DNA of 64,000 nucleotides, taken from Pogona vitticeps. Taxonomy: Eukaryota > Chordata > Lepidosauria > Squamata > Agamidae. The translations under genes and the position numbers were made by a program. Below are positions 52,581 to 63,800 of this stretch, piece after piece (the first letter of the stretch is position 1; each line of letters begins with the position of its first letter). The notes below the pieces were generated by a model that worked only from the letters and a program-made list of their open reading frames with translations, did no database searches and had not been told where the DNA came from. The stretch is from contig NC_135786.1 of the NCBI RefSeq assembly GCF_051106095.1, positions 17,038,501 through 17,102,500 on the forward strand, written 5' to 3'.

Positions 52581-53632
52581 TTACAACCAGCAGGGTTGCC
52601 ATGAAATGGGGGGCACCCTTTGAGGAGTACTAAAGGCTGGGGACAATTACTCTGGACATTTCTTTTTACTATACATGCTCTGCTGACTCTGTTTTAGAGA
52701 ACTGAGGACTTATTTCACTGCAGTTCCAGACACAAAAATGTACCTGAGAAAGAGGAAACAAGGGGGGAGGGAGAGAAAGTATGCATTGGACATAATATGC
52801 AAGGACAGCATTAAAAACCACATGTCTTTGATACCATTGTATCATTTAATACTAATAGCACCCTGCTCTAATACTTCTTGCCACCTGACATCAGTGGAGC
52901 AGTCAGGGTCCCTAAATACTAAAAACCTAAAACTAAAATTCTGAAAGACAGAAGTACTGCTAGTCAGTAAAAAGTCAAGTCCAACAGTTTCAATTCGACC
53001 AATTTTACAGTGGGTTGCACGCCCTTTGACAGGGTATGTTTACAATCTGGGGTGTTCCTTGACTCTACCCCATCTCTACATTACAAGGTGGCAGTGGAGA
53101 AGTGTCCTTGCACAACTCCATTCACTGCACCAGCTCCAAACTTTACTTAGCTTACCTGACTGAGCAACAATAATCCATCCCTCCCTTACACTGTATCTGG
53201 ACTGCTGCACTGCGCAGCAGGGTCTACTATCTTCAATGGACACAATATGCAGCAACTTAGCTGCTAATTCATGCATAATATCAAGATCAATATGAACCTG
53301 ATACTGAAATACTGCACTAGCTGCCCATTGTATTTCCAGGCCCAATTCAATATGGTTATAAATCTTCAAGCCTCTATACAGCTTGGGGTCTGACATTTTA
53401 GAATAGAATGTCAAGATCTTATTTATGTTTTTCTGCAAATAAATTCTACTGTGTTAGGATGCTGCTGCTTCATAGATAACTGCACAGAACTGCAGCAGCT
53501 GTAGTGAAGAAGGCTACACAATGCACCTCATAAGCCCATAGCTTTTGACGACAATCCATTTTCCTTTACTTGTACTCTTAAACTACATTATGAAAAATTA
53601 CATGGCCAACGGGGAGCCCAGCCCTTCCTTAC

Positions 53633-54060
53633 CCAACAAAACAGTTACCAAGAGAAAGACCACGGGGGTGGGTCGAGGCGGTTGCAAATTAAAATGGGAA
53701 AGGCAGTCTCCGCCGACCGCCCACGAGGAGGGAATGGCCTAAGGCAGTAACTGCTACCATTTATGGGCCCGGGTAACCCCGGTTCCTACCAGCTCGTCTT
53801 TTGGTCTTGGTCGATCCGAGCTAGAAATGGTCGTGGGAGGCCCGACAGCGTCGAACGGCAATTGGGCCGGCAAAGCGTGCGAGATCGGCGGCGGCGGCGG
53901 CAGCAACCGGGGCCAAGGACCACTCCGTCGAACAGGCTGTTGCATCGAGTTCCCACACATCGATTGAAGCCGCGGCTGCAAGGAAGAGGAAGCGATCGCA
54001 GCACAAGTCACACAGAAGATGACCGTGCGCATGCGGCACTGCCAACTACAGCAGTAACGA
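53633..54060 (-). promoter_or_regulatory. CSTF1: Candidate CSTF1 CpG-rich promoter and non-coding first exon
   Basis: A CpG-dense stretch in otherwise A/T-rich surroundings, about 1.3 kb upstream of the CSTF1 start-codon exon. It contains an NRF1-like TGCGCATGCGG at about 54.03 kb and GGC/GCC runs at 53.88 kb. On the minus strand a strong TTGG|gtaagg donor ends a possible exon at 53633. Open frames here are CpG-driven and not conserved protein. The extent of the exon and the start site are inferred. Confidence 0.4.
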
Positions 54061-54124
54061 GTACAGTATTTGTTAATTTCCAAAGAGGTAGTTCTTCTTA
54101 ATATCACAGCATATCAAAGAAATA

Positions 54125-54270
54125 AAAGACAAGAAAACTCGTAGCACGTTTATGACAGATTTATTTTAGCATGAGCTTTCGTGAACTATAGCCTATGAAA
54201 TGCATCTAGGAAAGAAGAATGTAACCCATGAAAGCTCAAACTAAAATAAATTAAAGGCACTACAAGATTT
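54125..54270. mobile_element. Foldback MITE, ~140 bp, family F
   Basis: Imperfect hairpin: ttattttagcatgagctttc with its partner gaaagctcaaactaaaataa, and outer arms aaaactcgtagcacgttt and ggcactacaagattttt. A widespread amniote foldback with the catgagctttcgtgaact signature. It lies just upstream of the candidate CSTF1 promoter. Confidence 0.65.
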
Positions 54271-54779
54271 TTCCCCCCTGGTGAGTTTTCTGTGCTTTAA
54301 GTGGAAGAAATCGCCAAAGTAAAGCTTTCCATAGCAATGTCCCTTCATCTTGGGAGGAATATGTTCTGTTCTTAAATATAAGCTATCACCCAGATTGCAA
54401 GGTTGGTGTCAACACTGGTGCACAGCAGTCACTCCATTCACGTTTCAAGGATCTATAATTTAATTCAAGATGGAAAAGGCATGCAGCTTAAACCATTGCA
54501 CTGATATCCTGAAACCGTATGCATACTAATGGAAAAAAGAAAGGCTTTTGGAGCTCTGGCATAGAGAATGGTACAAACAATACAAAGTCTAAAAATTAGA
54601 TCCCACATGTTTTTTAGCTTAAGATATTGCTGTATTGTACAGTAGGATGACTTATAAAGCCCTGAAACAATTCTCCCAAGTGGATTGTTAACATCTAGAG
54701 GTGCTCCATCCTAAATGGCAAACCAGTGGTTGATCCTGCTGTACAGACTGCCATGGCACCATTCAACAAGACTATTCAT

Positions 54780-54830
54780 TTAATATTTATGTAATTATTC
54801 TTTATATCCTGCCCTTCCAGTTAGTCCAAG
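54780..54830. repeat. Diverged tail repeat (tatatcctgcccttcc type)
   Basis: tttatgtaattattctttat followed by atcctgcccttccagttagt, related to 26.04 and 55.27 kb. Confidence 0.4.
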
Positions 54831-55269
54831 ACAGTGCACATCATTCTTCGCCTGCTCATTAATCCTGAGAGGGAGGGGGGAATCTGAGATAGATCAGGCT
54901 GAAAAAGTCTGATTAGGCAAAGACCAACTGGTGAATCTCCCAAAATCTCACTGAACTCTACACCACACTGGCTCTCCATAGCATCCAATGGATCTAAGCC
55001 TGTACAACACCAGTTTTCTTTTGTTCTCCTTCCATCCCTTGGTCATCCAATGCCTTCACAACTCAAGTAAAGGTGCAAAGGGTTTGAAACTCAGAGGAAA
55101 AATAAATGAGTACTGTTCAAGATTAAGGGTAACATGGAGATAATCAATGCCTTCTAGTTGTGATGTTTCCCATTACTAACTGCAGGAGAGGATTAGTGGA
55201 ATCCTATTGTCTTGTTTCTGGACTTTCCATACATCCTGAGAACAGAAGAGATCTACAGTCTTTGTGTCT

Positions 55270-55590
55270 TATGTATAGACTTTATTTATTTTTATTTATT
55301 TATTTCATTTATATCCTGCCTATCTGGTCGTGTCAGGACCACTCTAGGCGGCTAAGAATATTAAAAGATAATACAATAAATATACGTATAAACAATTTTA
55401 CATAACAGAAATACTGAACAGAATGGGAGAGCTGAAGGAGAGGGGGGGAAAAAAAGAGGGCGTCAGGAATTATCTGGTGGGAAGGCCTGCCTAAACATCC
55501 ATGTTTTTAATTGATTCTTAAAAATACCCAGCGAGGGGGCCACGCGAATCTCAGGACTTCCCCCAGTCTAGTTGGCCACAGTGGGAGGAG
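55270..55590. mobile_element. Interspersed repeat with TTTA run and tatatcctgcctatctggtc core
   Basis: A TTTATTTATTT run, then the core cctgcctatctggtcgtgtc and accactctaggcggctaaga, extending to about 55.59 kb through a cagggg-rich stretch. Longest copy of this repeat type in the window. Confidence 0.55.
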
Positions 55591-55723
55591 AATGCTAGAC
55601 TAGATTGGTTTTGGTCTGATCCACTATAATCTGGAGTATAGTTTGTTTCAACACACACAAAGAATTACTGTACAGGTCAAGAGTTACACAATCCCTGCCA
55701 TCACAAGGAACAGTTCTACTTAC

Positions 55724-56405
55724 ATCAGACTCAAGAAATGGTAGTCGCGTTGGTCGTGATTCATTGGTAGGTGAGACCATGTTATTCATGCCCCACGGAA
55801 GCTGCCACCTATCACACGCTGGAGCAATACGACGATTTGTCATTCTTCCTCATGCCACGAGTAAATCTATTGTATTTGGAGTGCCCTCTGAAATATTCTC
55901 ACTGTCCTCCACAATCCAATTATTTGCAGATCTTCCACCTCGTCTTTTAAAATAATGTATCAATTGTGTGTCTGCCCTGGTTTCCCAAAAACAGTTTTAT
56001 ACATTCCTGTCACACTAAGTGGGTAAAGCACTTCAACTCTACTATTTTTGGTTGTAAGTGGTTCTTTCCGCTATAACTTATCCTGTGAGAAGTCACCAAC
56101 TTCTGCCTTGATATGATAAAGCAACAGCACAATGTATTTAACAGAGTTCATTGTAGGAAATCTACTTTTCTCTCCTTTTCTTTCATGCTCGTCATTGCTT
56201 TTCCTACCAAATCATGCATTTGCTGAAGGCTGCCTCTTGTTTGGCTCACTAGCCAAACATCCACATCCCTTGCTCTTCTGAAAAAATAGGGGCAAAGCTG
56301 TCTTCTGGCATATTCTTGTTGATCCACTATACATAAAACTGGCCCTATAGTCATTAGCAAAGCAGAAAAATCATAGATCACCAGGAACACAACATCCTGC
56401 TCCAA
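55724..56405 (-). pseudogene. Unidentified coding-like fragments upstream of CSTF1
   Basis: Two separated minus-strand open stretches. One, near 56405-56148, reads YDFSALLMTIGPVLCIVDQQ and FFRRARDVDVWLVSQTRGSL. The other, near 55960-55724, includes ANNWIVEDSENISEGTPNTI and RRIAPACDRWQLPWGMNNMV and ends at a good GAT|gtaagt donor. An in-frame stop splits the second and the first needs frame changes to reach it. I do not recognise the family. It may be a decayed gene copy, a transposon fragment or chance; the protein-like composition and donor make it worth listing. Confidence 0.25.
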
Positions 56406-57129
56406 GTGACCTCTTTAAAATGTTATGTCAGAAGGAAACTTTCCACCATTCCTTCAAGAAACATTTTGTTGATACGCCAAAGCCATATGTCTCCCTTGTA
56501 GGAATGCTGTGATTTACTGGAGCTCACCAGTGGTCCCAAAGAGTGCCTCCCTGTCCTGTGGGGCCAGCCTTCCTAAAGAAAATGGCTGCCCATTTCTTAA
56601 TTTTCCCTCTCAATTTTGAAGGCGAAAAGAGCAAATGGAAACCACACTTTTCTGCCTTCTACTGTATTTCATTTTATCTGAAAACTATTATAGGCCTGGA
56701 GCTCACATTTCCTACCTGAGAAGCTGTTTGTAGCGCCTGTCGTCACCCTAGAGTAACGACTTGCACACAACACCCCTGCCGTGTAGGCCTCACGACGGGT
56801 AGATGAATAGCCTCAGACAAACTACAAGGTAGGGGCTCCAGCACAAAAGACTACATAGCGAGGGACAGACACCTACAAGTCCCCACTCAACCTCGGCTTA
56901 ACCCCATCATACTCTTATTACTGAGGCGGGAAGGGTATATTCCTTCCTGTCACCGTTCAGATCAGCTACGCCGCGAACGCGAGCGCAATTTACGTAAGGA
57001 AACACAAACGAACCCTATTCTTAACTTTAAGGCGGCCCTTTTGCGCAATCGGCGTAGACCATGTCTACCAAAGAATAGCCTACGCTACGCTGAGAACGCA
57101 CACGGAAAATACAGTATCTCGGTGGCAGA

Positions 57130-57453
57130 GGTGGTGACAGTTCGCGCCAATCGAGAAAAGAAGGAAGGGAAGTCGGTTGCTCAGGCCCCGCCCAATTCCA
57201 CCCTCTCCGCCTTCTCCTAGCTTCCTTTTCTTCACGCATGCGAAGTTGCCCCGAGCCTGTGAAAGTACCGTTTCCCCCTCAGCTGAGACAGTTACTAGCC
57301 GGTGAATGGGCGGAGGAAGCGAAACGGGCAGCCAATGGCGTCGCGCGAAGGCAACGCGTCTCACCAATCAGAACGCGGCGGCGGTTTAAAGGGCGTTGGG
57401 GCAGGTTTGAATTCAAACTCCTTTCCAGGAGGAGTGGTGTGCGTGTGGTCGAG
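57130..57453 (+). promoter_or_regulatory. AURKA: AURKA promoter and non-coding exon 1
   Basis: A CpG-rich region with CCAAT boxes at 57332-57336 and 57364-57368, 32 bp apart, plus another CCAAT around 57.15 kb. A CHR-like TTTGAA at 57406-57411 is preceded by GC-rich sequence and TTTAAA at 57385-57390. Two NF-Y boxes about three helical turns apart with a downstream CHR is the layout of DREAM/MuvB-controlled G2/M promoters, to which AURKA belongs. A GAG|gtgagt donor at 57453 closes a likely non-coding exon 1. The start site is inferred between the CHR and that donor. Confidence 0.7.
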
Positions 57454-58672
57454 GTGAGTGGGCTTTTTTTTTTCTTTTCTCCCCTTCGCCCCTGTTACCG
57501 TTTTCGGGTTAAATCTTTAATTTCCAATCCTAAACAGAGAAGCCTGTTGGCTCATTATTGATCATACGTTCTAGGAGTTTTATTTGAATGTTAAAAGCTC
57601 GTTAAATAAAAGATTGCAAGACAGGAAGCATCATCACATTAAGCAACTGGGGCTTTCTGGTTGTACCTTATAATGTGGTAGGTACAAGATGATTTCTAGG
57701 AAGATGAATGTTCTCAGAATGCAGATTGAGAGCTGATTTAGTGCAGTGGATATATATCTGATGAAGGCTCAAGAGACCCAGAGCTTTAAAGCCTGTTGGT
57801 TATTACTATCTTCTAGTTTGAGCTTTTTTCTGGCTGTGCTGTTTTGAAGATAAAATGGCGATCTGCATAGGTTGTGCAGAATTCTTTTAAGAAGAAAAAG
57901 TGGAAACTGGATATGTAGTTCCTCTTTAAGGGACACGCTGAGAAGGTTTCCTTGCTTGGCAGACCACCTTTGGCTTTTATTGGGAGAAAGAAGCAACTAG
58001 AAGTAGGTAGAAGCCTCCATCCTCTCCTCAGAGGCTGCTTAATTTGCTTCAGGTCAGTGTGTTCCAGGCAGTTTTAATTAATACTTTTTAGTTGGTGAAA
58101 TGTGTTTTCCCAACAGCAATTAAGAAATGTAATGACTGAAATGATTTTTAGCATGGTATGTTGCACTAGCGTATGCCCATTGAACCATTGTGATTTAGTG
58201 TAGTTGACGCTTGTAAATCATTGATTCAAATGGGTCTGCTCTAGTGGTGACATGTTATGTTGAGTAGAAAGATTTCTACAGCTAAAGCACTGGAAGATTT
58301 TGTAGTTTGTCTTTGGTTCTTTAAACCAATGCCTTGGATTTAGTTTGACTGCTTTATAAGGAAGGATCATTTGCAGTATTAATAACAGACTGGAAGACAG
58401 TTTCTTCTTTTGCTAGTTGGAAGTTCTTAAATAAGATTCAGGCGAAACCATGCTGTATTCTTAGTCCCTTGAGTGATGTGGCTGCCTAAGTGTAATGAAA
58501 ATAGAGATAAGTGCTGTGTGGGACAGACCTAAAGTGGCGAAAAAAGTTAAATGTGATACTGTAGGTTTACTTCTCAAGACATACAGTAGTTAAAGAATCA
58601 TTGACCTATGGTATGAAAGTTGTACTCTTAAATCTCTGCAGGGCTGAATGATTAAACCTCAGTTCTTCTCAG
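57454..58672 (+). other. AURKA: AURKA first intron
   Basis: Bounded by the GAG|gtgagt donor and the ttcttctcag acceptor. No repeats recognised. A second AG acceptor at 58640-58641 (ctctgcag) could give a slightly longer 5'-untranslated exon. Confidence 0.55.
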
Positions 58673-58732
58673 GCAAAAATGGAGAAAATTGGTAAAGAGA
58701 ACCTGAAAGGACATCCATGTCATCACAGCAAG
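58673..58732 (+). CDS. AURKA: AURKA first coding exon with KEN degron
   Basis: The acceptor is ttcttctcag; the ATG at 58679 has a purine at -3 (aaaaATGG). It encodes [18 protein letters not shown] and ends in AAG|gtaaaa, phase 0. KEN aligns with the KEN at residues 5-7 of human Aurora A. Confidence 0.9.
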
Positions 58733-61700
58733 GTAAAAAACGTCTTGCATGGATTGAAAAATAAATATGACTTTATTAATCTTAAGATGTACAGTTCTCA
58801 CTTGGATATTTCTCTGAGCTGACTAATTGAGATATGTGAGCTATCTTTTCCTTTGTATTGAGAACATAGCTAATTTGTAGCATAACATTGTACATCTTCA
58901 AAATGCTCAGTTTAGAGGCCCTTGGACTGAGGTACTTCCACTTATCCATGCATTAGAGGATAAGATAAAAAGCTTCCTCTTATGGTTTTGTGCAGGCCCA
59001 GTTGTATAGAATTACTTGTGGTTGTGGAGGGGGGAATATTTATTTAACCTCTGGTCTATTTTGAAAAATAGCCTAGCCCCCATTTCAGGATAGCTATCCA
59101 GACAGATCGCAACTCTCTGATACACAAGAATTTTTTCAATAGTTTCTAAAACAGTAGATGATGTGAGTGGGCCATCATTTCCGAGAACTGCACTATTAAA
59201 AAGTCTTACCTGGCTGCCATGGCAAACCTGATAGGTAGACCTCTTCCTCTTGTAAGTCTCCAGGAAAAAAAAACTGGGCTACACTTCTGTAACTGTTCAT
59301 GTGTTTGCCCTTTGTTACTTCTTGTGTAGTGAATGTTACTGACTTTGCTGGCAAGTTTGGAATGTTTCTTTAGGGACCTACAGGGTAAGTTATTTAGGTA
59401 ATAGAGAACTTATTTTCTACTTGGCTTAACTAATTTTATCCTTCTTAAACTTAATAAAAGTTCATTGGAATATCTGGCTTGACTGTACTTTGACATCTTT
59501 AGTCCATTTCCCACTCCCAATATGCCATGAGTGCTGCGTGCTTTGGTGTGGTAGGGGGCCAGCCAGTTAGGCTGTGACCAGCTGACACTGGGAAAGGTTG
59601 CTCGGAGTTACTTCTTTCCCACTTTAAAGATGTATGGATCTTGGGATTCCTTTTCTTCAGTTTGTTGGAAGATTGTATGGTAGGAGACAATAGGTTGATG
59701 AGAGATCTTGCACACTGGCCTTTGCTGCAGGGCAATTGGGAGTGTTTCTTCCACCGCAGTTCATTGATTCTGGGTAATACAACCAAATTAGGACTAGAGA
59801 CCTGTTAAAACCTGTTCTAGCGTTACAGAACCCAGTTCCTCATCTCTGTCCCTGCTTTCTCCATAAGATAATCACAAGCCTGAAGAAATGAGGAAGGTTC
59901 TTGGTTGTGTGGAGAGACTGTCCAGATGAGCTAAATCCTGGAAATTCTACTTGTTCACATGGAAAGCCTACAAAGAACAGGAACTTCCCTTTAGATTTCA
60001 TGAGAATTGCAACCATTGCTAGCTGATCATAGATGATGAAAGTTTATCATAACTCAAAGAATTGGTGTCCCTGTAGAAATATTTACAGGCATGTGTTTTG
60101 TTTTTAGCAGACACCTATTGTGGATGGTCCTAAACGTGTTCCTGTGATGCAGAACCGGACAAATGGAAATAAAGTCCAACCACAGCGTGTTCTCAGTGCT
60201 TCCAGTGTTCCCCAACGAGTACCTATCCAGCAAGCACAGAAATCTACTGGTGCCAATTCAAAGCACCCCCAACAATTAAGTCAGCAGCGACCAGTATCTC
60301 TTGTGCAACCAACGTCTAAGGCTTTGACTGCAAACAAACCCAGTGAAACTTCTCAGCAGCAACTTGCGTCTGGTATGTAGTGCTGTTTAGTTGTTTCTAA
60401 TTTTATGGCTAATTCTTTTGTTCATGTTCTCTAGACATAAGACATGAGCCTCACAGTTGTATTGAAAAATGCAGTGTATTTTAGTAAAACAGTAAATTGC
60501 CTGTGTATCTCAAGAGCATAAGAAAATTCTAGTAAGGAAGTATCTGTTTTTTTGGTCCATGTTCTATATACTCCTGTAAACTGAGTATTTGTACATTGAT
60601 AAACTACAAACCATCATTTCTATATGTAGAAAAAAAGCCGGAACCAGAAATTACATCAGATTGCAAGACTGAGAACAAAGAAGCATCACATTCAAAGACA
60701 GAGAGCAATGGGCAATCACGTTCAAAAAGTGAAACCAAGAAGTAAGATGTATACTTGATATGTTTCTATTGGTGGAGTACTATAGGTATTCTTTATTACA
60801 TGTAGTCATTGAGGCTTAGGAAGACTTGACTGAAGAATAAGGCTGAAAATTGCTTGTGTACTGAGGTGTGATCAATGAAGCAATCTTCAGCATTTCGGAC
60901 AATGAGAGTGATCTGACAAAAGATAGGGTCACATAAGATCTATTAGCTATTTGGCTGGAAATTGCTGTCTGAGGGGATGGGAAATGACTAATGAAAAGAC
61001 CATACAGTGGTGCCTCGCATAGCGAGGTTAATCCGTTCCGGATTAACCTTCGCTATAGCGAAACATCGCTAAACGGAATTTAAAAAGCCATAGAAACGCA
61101 TTGAACTTTGTTCAATGCGTTCCTATGGCTTTAAAACTCACCGTTAAGCGATCTTCCTCCATAGCGCCGCCATTTTCGCACCCTCGGTAAGCGAGGGCAG
61201 GGCGCGAAAATGCAGCGCGGACCTTCCGGTGGCCATTTTGGAACCGCCGATCAGCTGTTCTCCCCCCGCTTCGTTATGTGATATTCGCTAAGTGAATCGC
61301 TTAGCGAATATCACAAAGCGAAAAACGCCATAGGGGCCATCGCTGAGTGAATGCTCCAGCGATGGCCCAGAGCCCCTCGTTAAGCGATTTAATCGCTCAG
61401 CGGGGCGCTTGTTAAGCGAGGCACCACTGTATATTAAAAATATATATACTATCAAAGGAGGAAAAGATCTGCTTTTAGAGCACACCCAAGCTGGAATGAG
61501 GGTCATAATGAAAAAAAAATAAAACCTTAATGGGCTGGAGTAGTGAGAATTGAGCACCTCTCTTGCTGTCCGTTTCTCACTGATATCAAGGAATGTAGTT
61601 CCTCACTCTTTTCAGCATGTACTGGTGGCCCAGCGCAGGGAACCCGGCAACTACACACCTTTTAGCTTAAACTTTCTCCTCGATAAGCTGGTAGAAAACA

Positions 61701-63042
61701 TCAGACTAATTGCAGAAAAATGACCCTTGCTGAATAGGAAGCAGTTCTGCTTTTGCAAAGGAATATTCTATTTTACCAACATGGGATTCTGAAAGGGTCT
61801 GTAAAAAGCATCTAGAGACGATCTATATTTCCTGAGTTAAAGTGTAGGATGTAGAGGTGTATTTGGTGTTCAGAAGATGACTGGACAAAGTCTTCTTTCC
61901 CCCCTGAAAATCTAAGATGGATTAATTGGGAATAATCCATATTAGTTGGATGTCATGGAATAGCTAGGAAACGTTACTTTTAAAAGAGTGCTTATGTGTC
62001 ACTTGCCTGGTTTTCAGTGTTGGCTGGAAACCACTGGGAGTGTGCTAGCTGACTGGTGAAGGAGAACGTTAATCCGTCCCTCTTCCTTCACCCTGATTGG
62101 TTTCTGTGCTAGGGACAGGGAAAGTAAAGCCTCTTCCTCTTGCATCAGCATGAAAATGCAGCAAGTTGGCAAAGGAGACAGAGCATTTTCTTTTGCTGCA
62201 CTTCTAGTCTACTAGCCATTAACCCTTTTGTGAATAAGAGCCAGATCAGTAATTTTTCCTACTCTGGTGGCAGAGCTAATTTATGTAGCAGTAATAAGTG
62301 TGTGTGTTGAAGTAAGGACCCATCTAACAACTGTTACCAACGGCAGCTAAATAGAACCACCATTATCGCAGGCAGAGTTTAGAAAAGTTACTTTTTGGTA
62401 TATAGCTTTCAGAATCCTCCAGTCAATACGACCATTGGCCCCAAAGGCTAAAGAATGTGGGTATTTAATATTCCATAGGTTCAGATCAGAGGCTGTTCAT
62501 CAGAACACCATATAGTATGGGATAAATGAAGGAAATCTATTGCCCTCATGTCTTGCTTGCGGGCCTCTTGGATATATCTGAATAGCATCCATTTGAAACA
62601 GTACAGTAGGCTGGTAAGATGCAAGCTTGATCTTATGTTGTGATGTGATCACTTGCAGTGCAAATGGTGGTAATCTTGATAAGGAAGGGGAGACTATGTC
62701 TATCTACTTGTTATTTATAAGCACTAGGAAGGAAATGTGTGCCCCCTTGTGATTCCAGTAAAATGATTACTTGGGGGGGCTCAAGGTGTCCTCACTCTTT
62801 TAGACATGTAGTCTTACTACAGCTTTTTCTTTCCCTTCTTTTTTTCAAAGAAAACAATGGTCCCTTGATGACTTTGAAATTGGACGTCCACTGGGGAAAG
62901 GTAAATTTGGGAATGTGTATCTGGCTCGTGAAAAGGAAAGCAAATTCATCCTGGCTCTGAAAGTCTTATTTAAGACACAGTTGGAAAAAGCAGGCGTAGA
63001 GCATCAGCTGCGGCGGGAGGTAGAAATCCAGTCTCATCTTCG
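58679..63042 (+). CDS. AURKA: AURKA (Aurora kinase A), 5' part; gene continues past the right edge
   Basis: Ser/Thr kinase of centrosomes and spindle, activated by TPX2 and destroyed by APC/C-Cdh1. Coding exons: 58679-58732, 60108-60372, 60630-60741 and 62851-63042, with consistent phases (0, 1, 2, 2) and GT-AG introns. The N-terminus carries a KEN motif (residues 6-8) and an A-box core QRVLSAS (residues 44-50) with a serine at the human Ser51 position, then a Lys/Ser/Glu-rich linker. The kinase N-lobe starts [20 protein letters not shown], with the glycine loop at about 159-166 and the ATP-binding lysine in LALKVLF at about 181, ending in [13 protein letters not shown] of the alpha-C helix. 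Human positions are offset by 19, so the disordered N-terminus is longer. Activation loop and C-lobe are outside the window. Aurora B/C lack this long KEN/A-box region. Confidence 0.95.
60108..60372 (+). CDS. AURKA: AURKA second coding exon with A-box
   Basis: Encodes [40 protein letters not shown] and a Gln/Ser/Thr-rich tail. The acceptor is tttttagcag, a NAGNAG tandem: use of the first AG gives an extra glutamine, use of the second starts at ACA (60111). The donor is TCTG|gtatgt, phase 1. Confidence 0.92.
60630..60741 (+). CDS. AURKA: AURKA third coding exon (charged linker)
   Basis: 112 nt. The acceptor is ctatatgtag; the donor is AAGAA|gtaaga, phase 2. It encodes [20 protein letters not shown] and [17 protein letters not shown], a low-complexity charged linker before the kinase domain. 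Sequence conservation is weak, as expected for this region. Confidence 0.85.
61005..61429. mobile_element. Family B TA-type foldback element, full length, in an AURKA intron
   Basis: 425 bp, CAGTGGTGCCTCGCATAGCG to TTAAGCGAGGCACCACTG, flanked by TA at 61003-61004 and 61430-61431. Several inner hairpins (ttcaatgcgttcctatggct; atattcgctaagtgaatcgc). Best preserved family B copy here. Confidence 0.93.
62851..63042 (+). CDS. AURKA: AURKA fourth coding exon (kinase N-lobe)
   Basis: 192 nt. The acceptor is ctttttttcaaag; the donor is CG|gtaaga. It encodes [40 protein letters not shown] and [20 protein letters not shown], near-identical to the human Aurora A N-lobe including the GxGxFG loop and the VAIK-equivalent lysine. 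Confidence 0.97.
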
Positions 63043-63724
63043 GTAAGATTGATTTTTGTATGTCTGTTTTGAATATACTTGAAGTCTGCTGCCTGATTTT
63101 TTTTAAGCAAAGTTTTGTGGAGTATGGCTAACTGCCATTTGCAATGGAGCCAGGCTACAGCATATTCCCTTTGCTTATGGCTACCACAGCCTCGCAGTTC
63201 TAACCCCTTTTATAAGGAGGCATGCCAAATTTACTGTCTTCTAAGCATGGAAGGCTTCTACCAGTTAAAATTTACTAGTTGCCTCAGCACATTTATTAAA
63301 GTATATAGGATGGAAGAAACATATAGTCTGCAGGGGCATCCTCGAGCTATGCAGGCAAACCTCAGATTCCAATTTAGTAAGGTCAACCATTAAAAAGTCA
63401 TTATTGGATGGTATTGATTGGTTATAGAGCTTGAAGAGTGCTTTTCAGTATTGAAATGTACCTGCAAAATGTCTTGGAAATGTAAAAAAAAAAAAAACAG
63501 CAACACGATGTCTCAGAGGGATAGACTTAAATGTTCCACAGAGTGATATTTGATTGCTGTAAAGATAGCTTTTTAAGGGAGTGTTTTCAATTAAAAACAT
63601 GAGTTGCTGGGTAGACTTTTATCCCATAACTGCTACTTGAACTATAGATTCCCATTATCAAATCTGAATTCTCATATAGAACAGGGCTCAGGCTTTGCAA
63701 GCTACATATTTTGTCCCTAAATTA

Positions 63725-63800
63725 AAGTTATATATTTTGTTTATTTCCTGCCCATCTACTAGCAAGTCACTACTCTGGGAGGCTAACAAATAAATACATA
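63725..63800. repeat. Diverged tail repeat (tttcctgcccatctact type)
   Basis: tttatttcctgcccatctac then ctactctgggaggctaacaa, the most diverged copy of the 26.04/55.27 kb repeat. It lies in the AURKA intron after the N-lobe exon. Confidence 0.45.

Noticed and set aside
53754-54107. Long CpG-rich open frames on both strands
   Set aside because: Composition-driven frames in a promoter-like CpG block; not conserved protein, and position fits a non-coding first exon.
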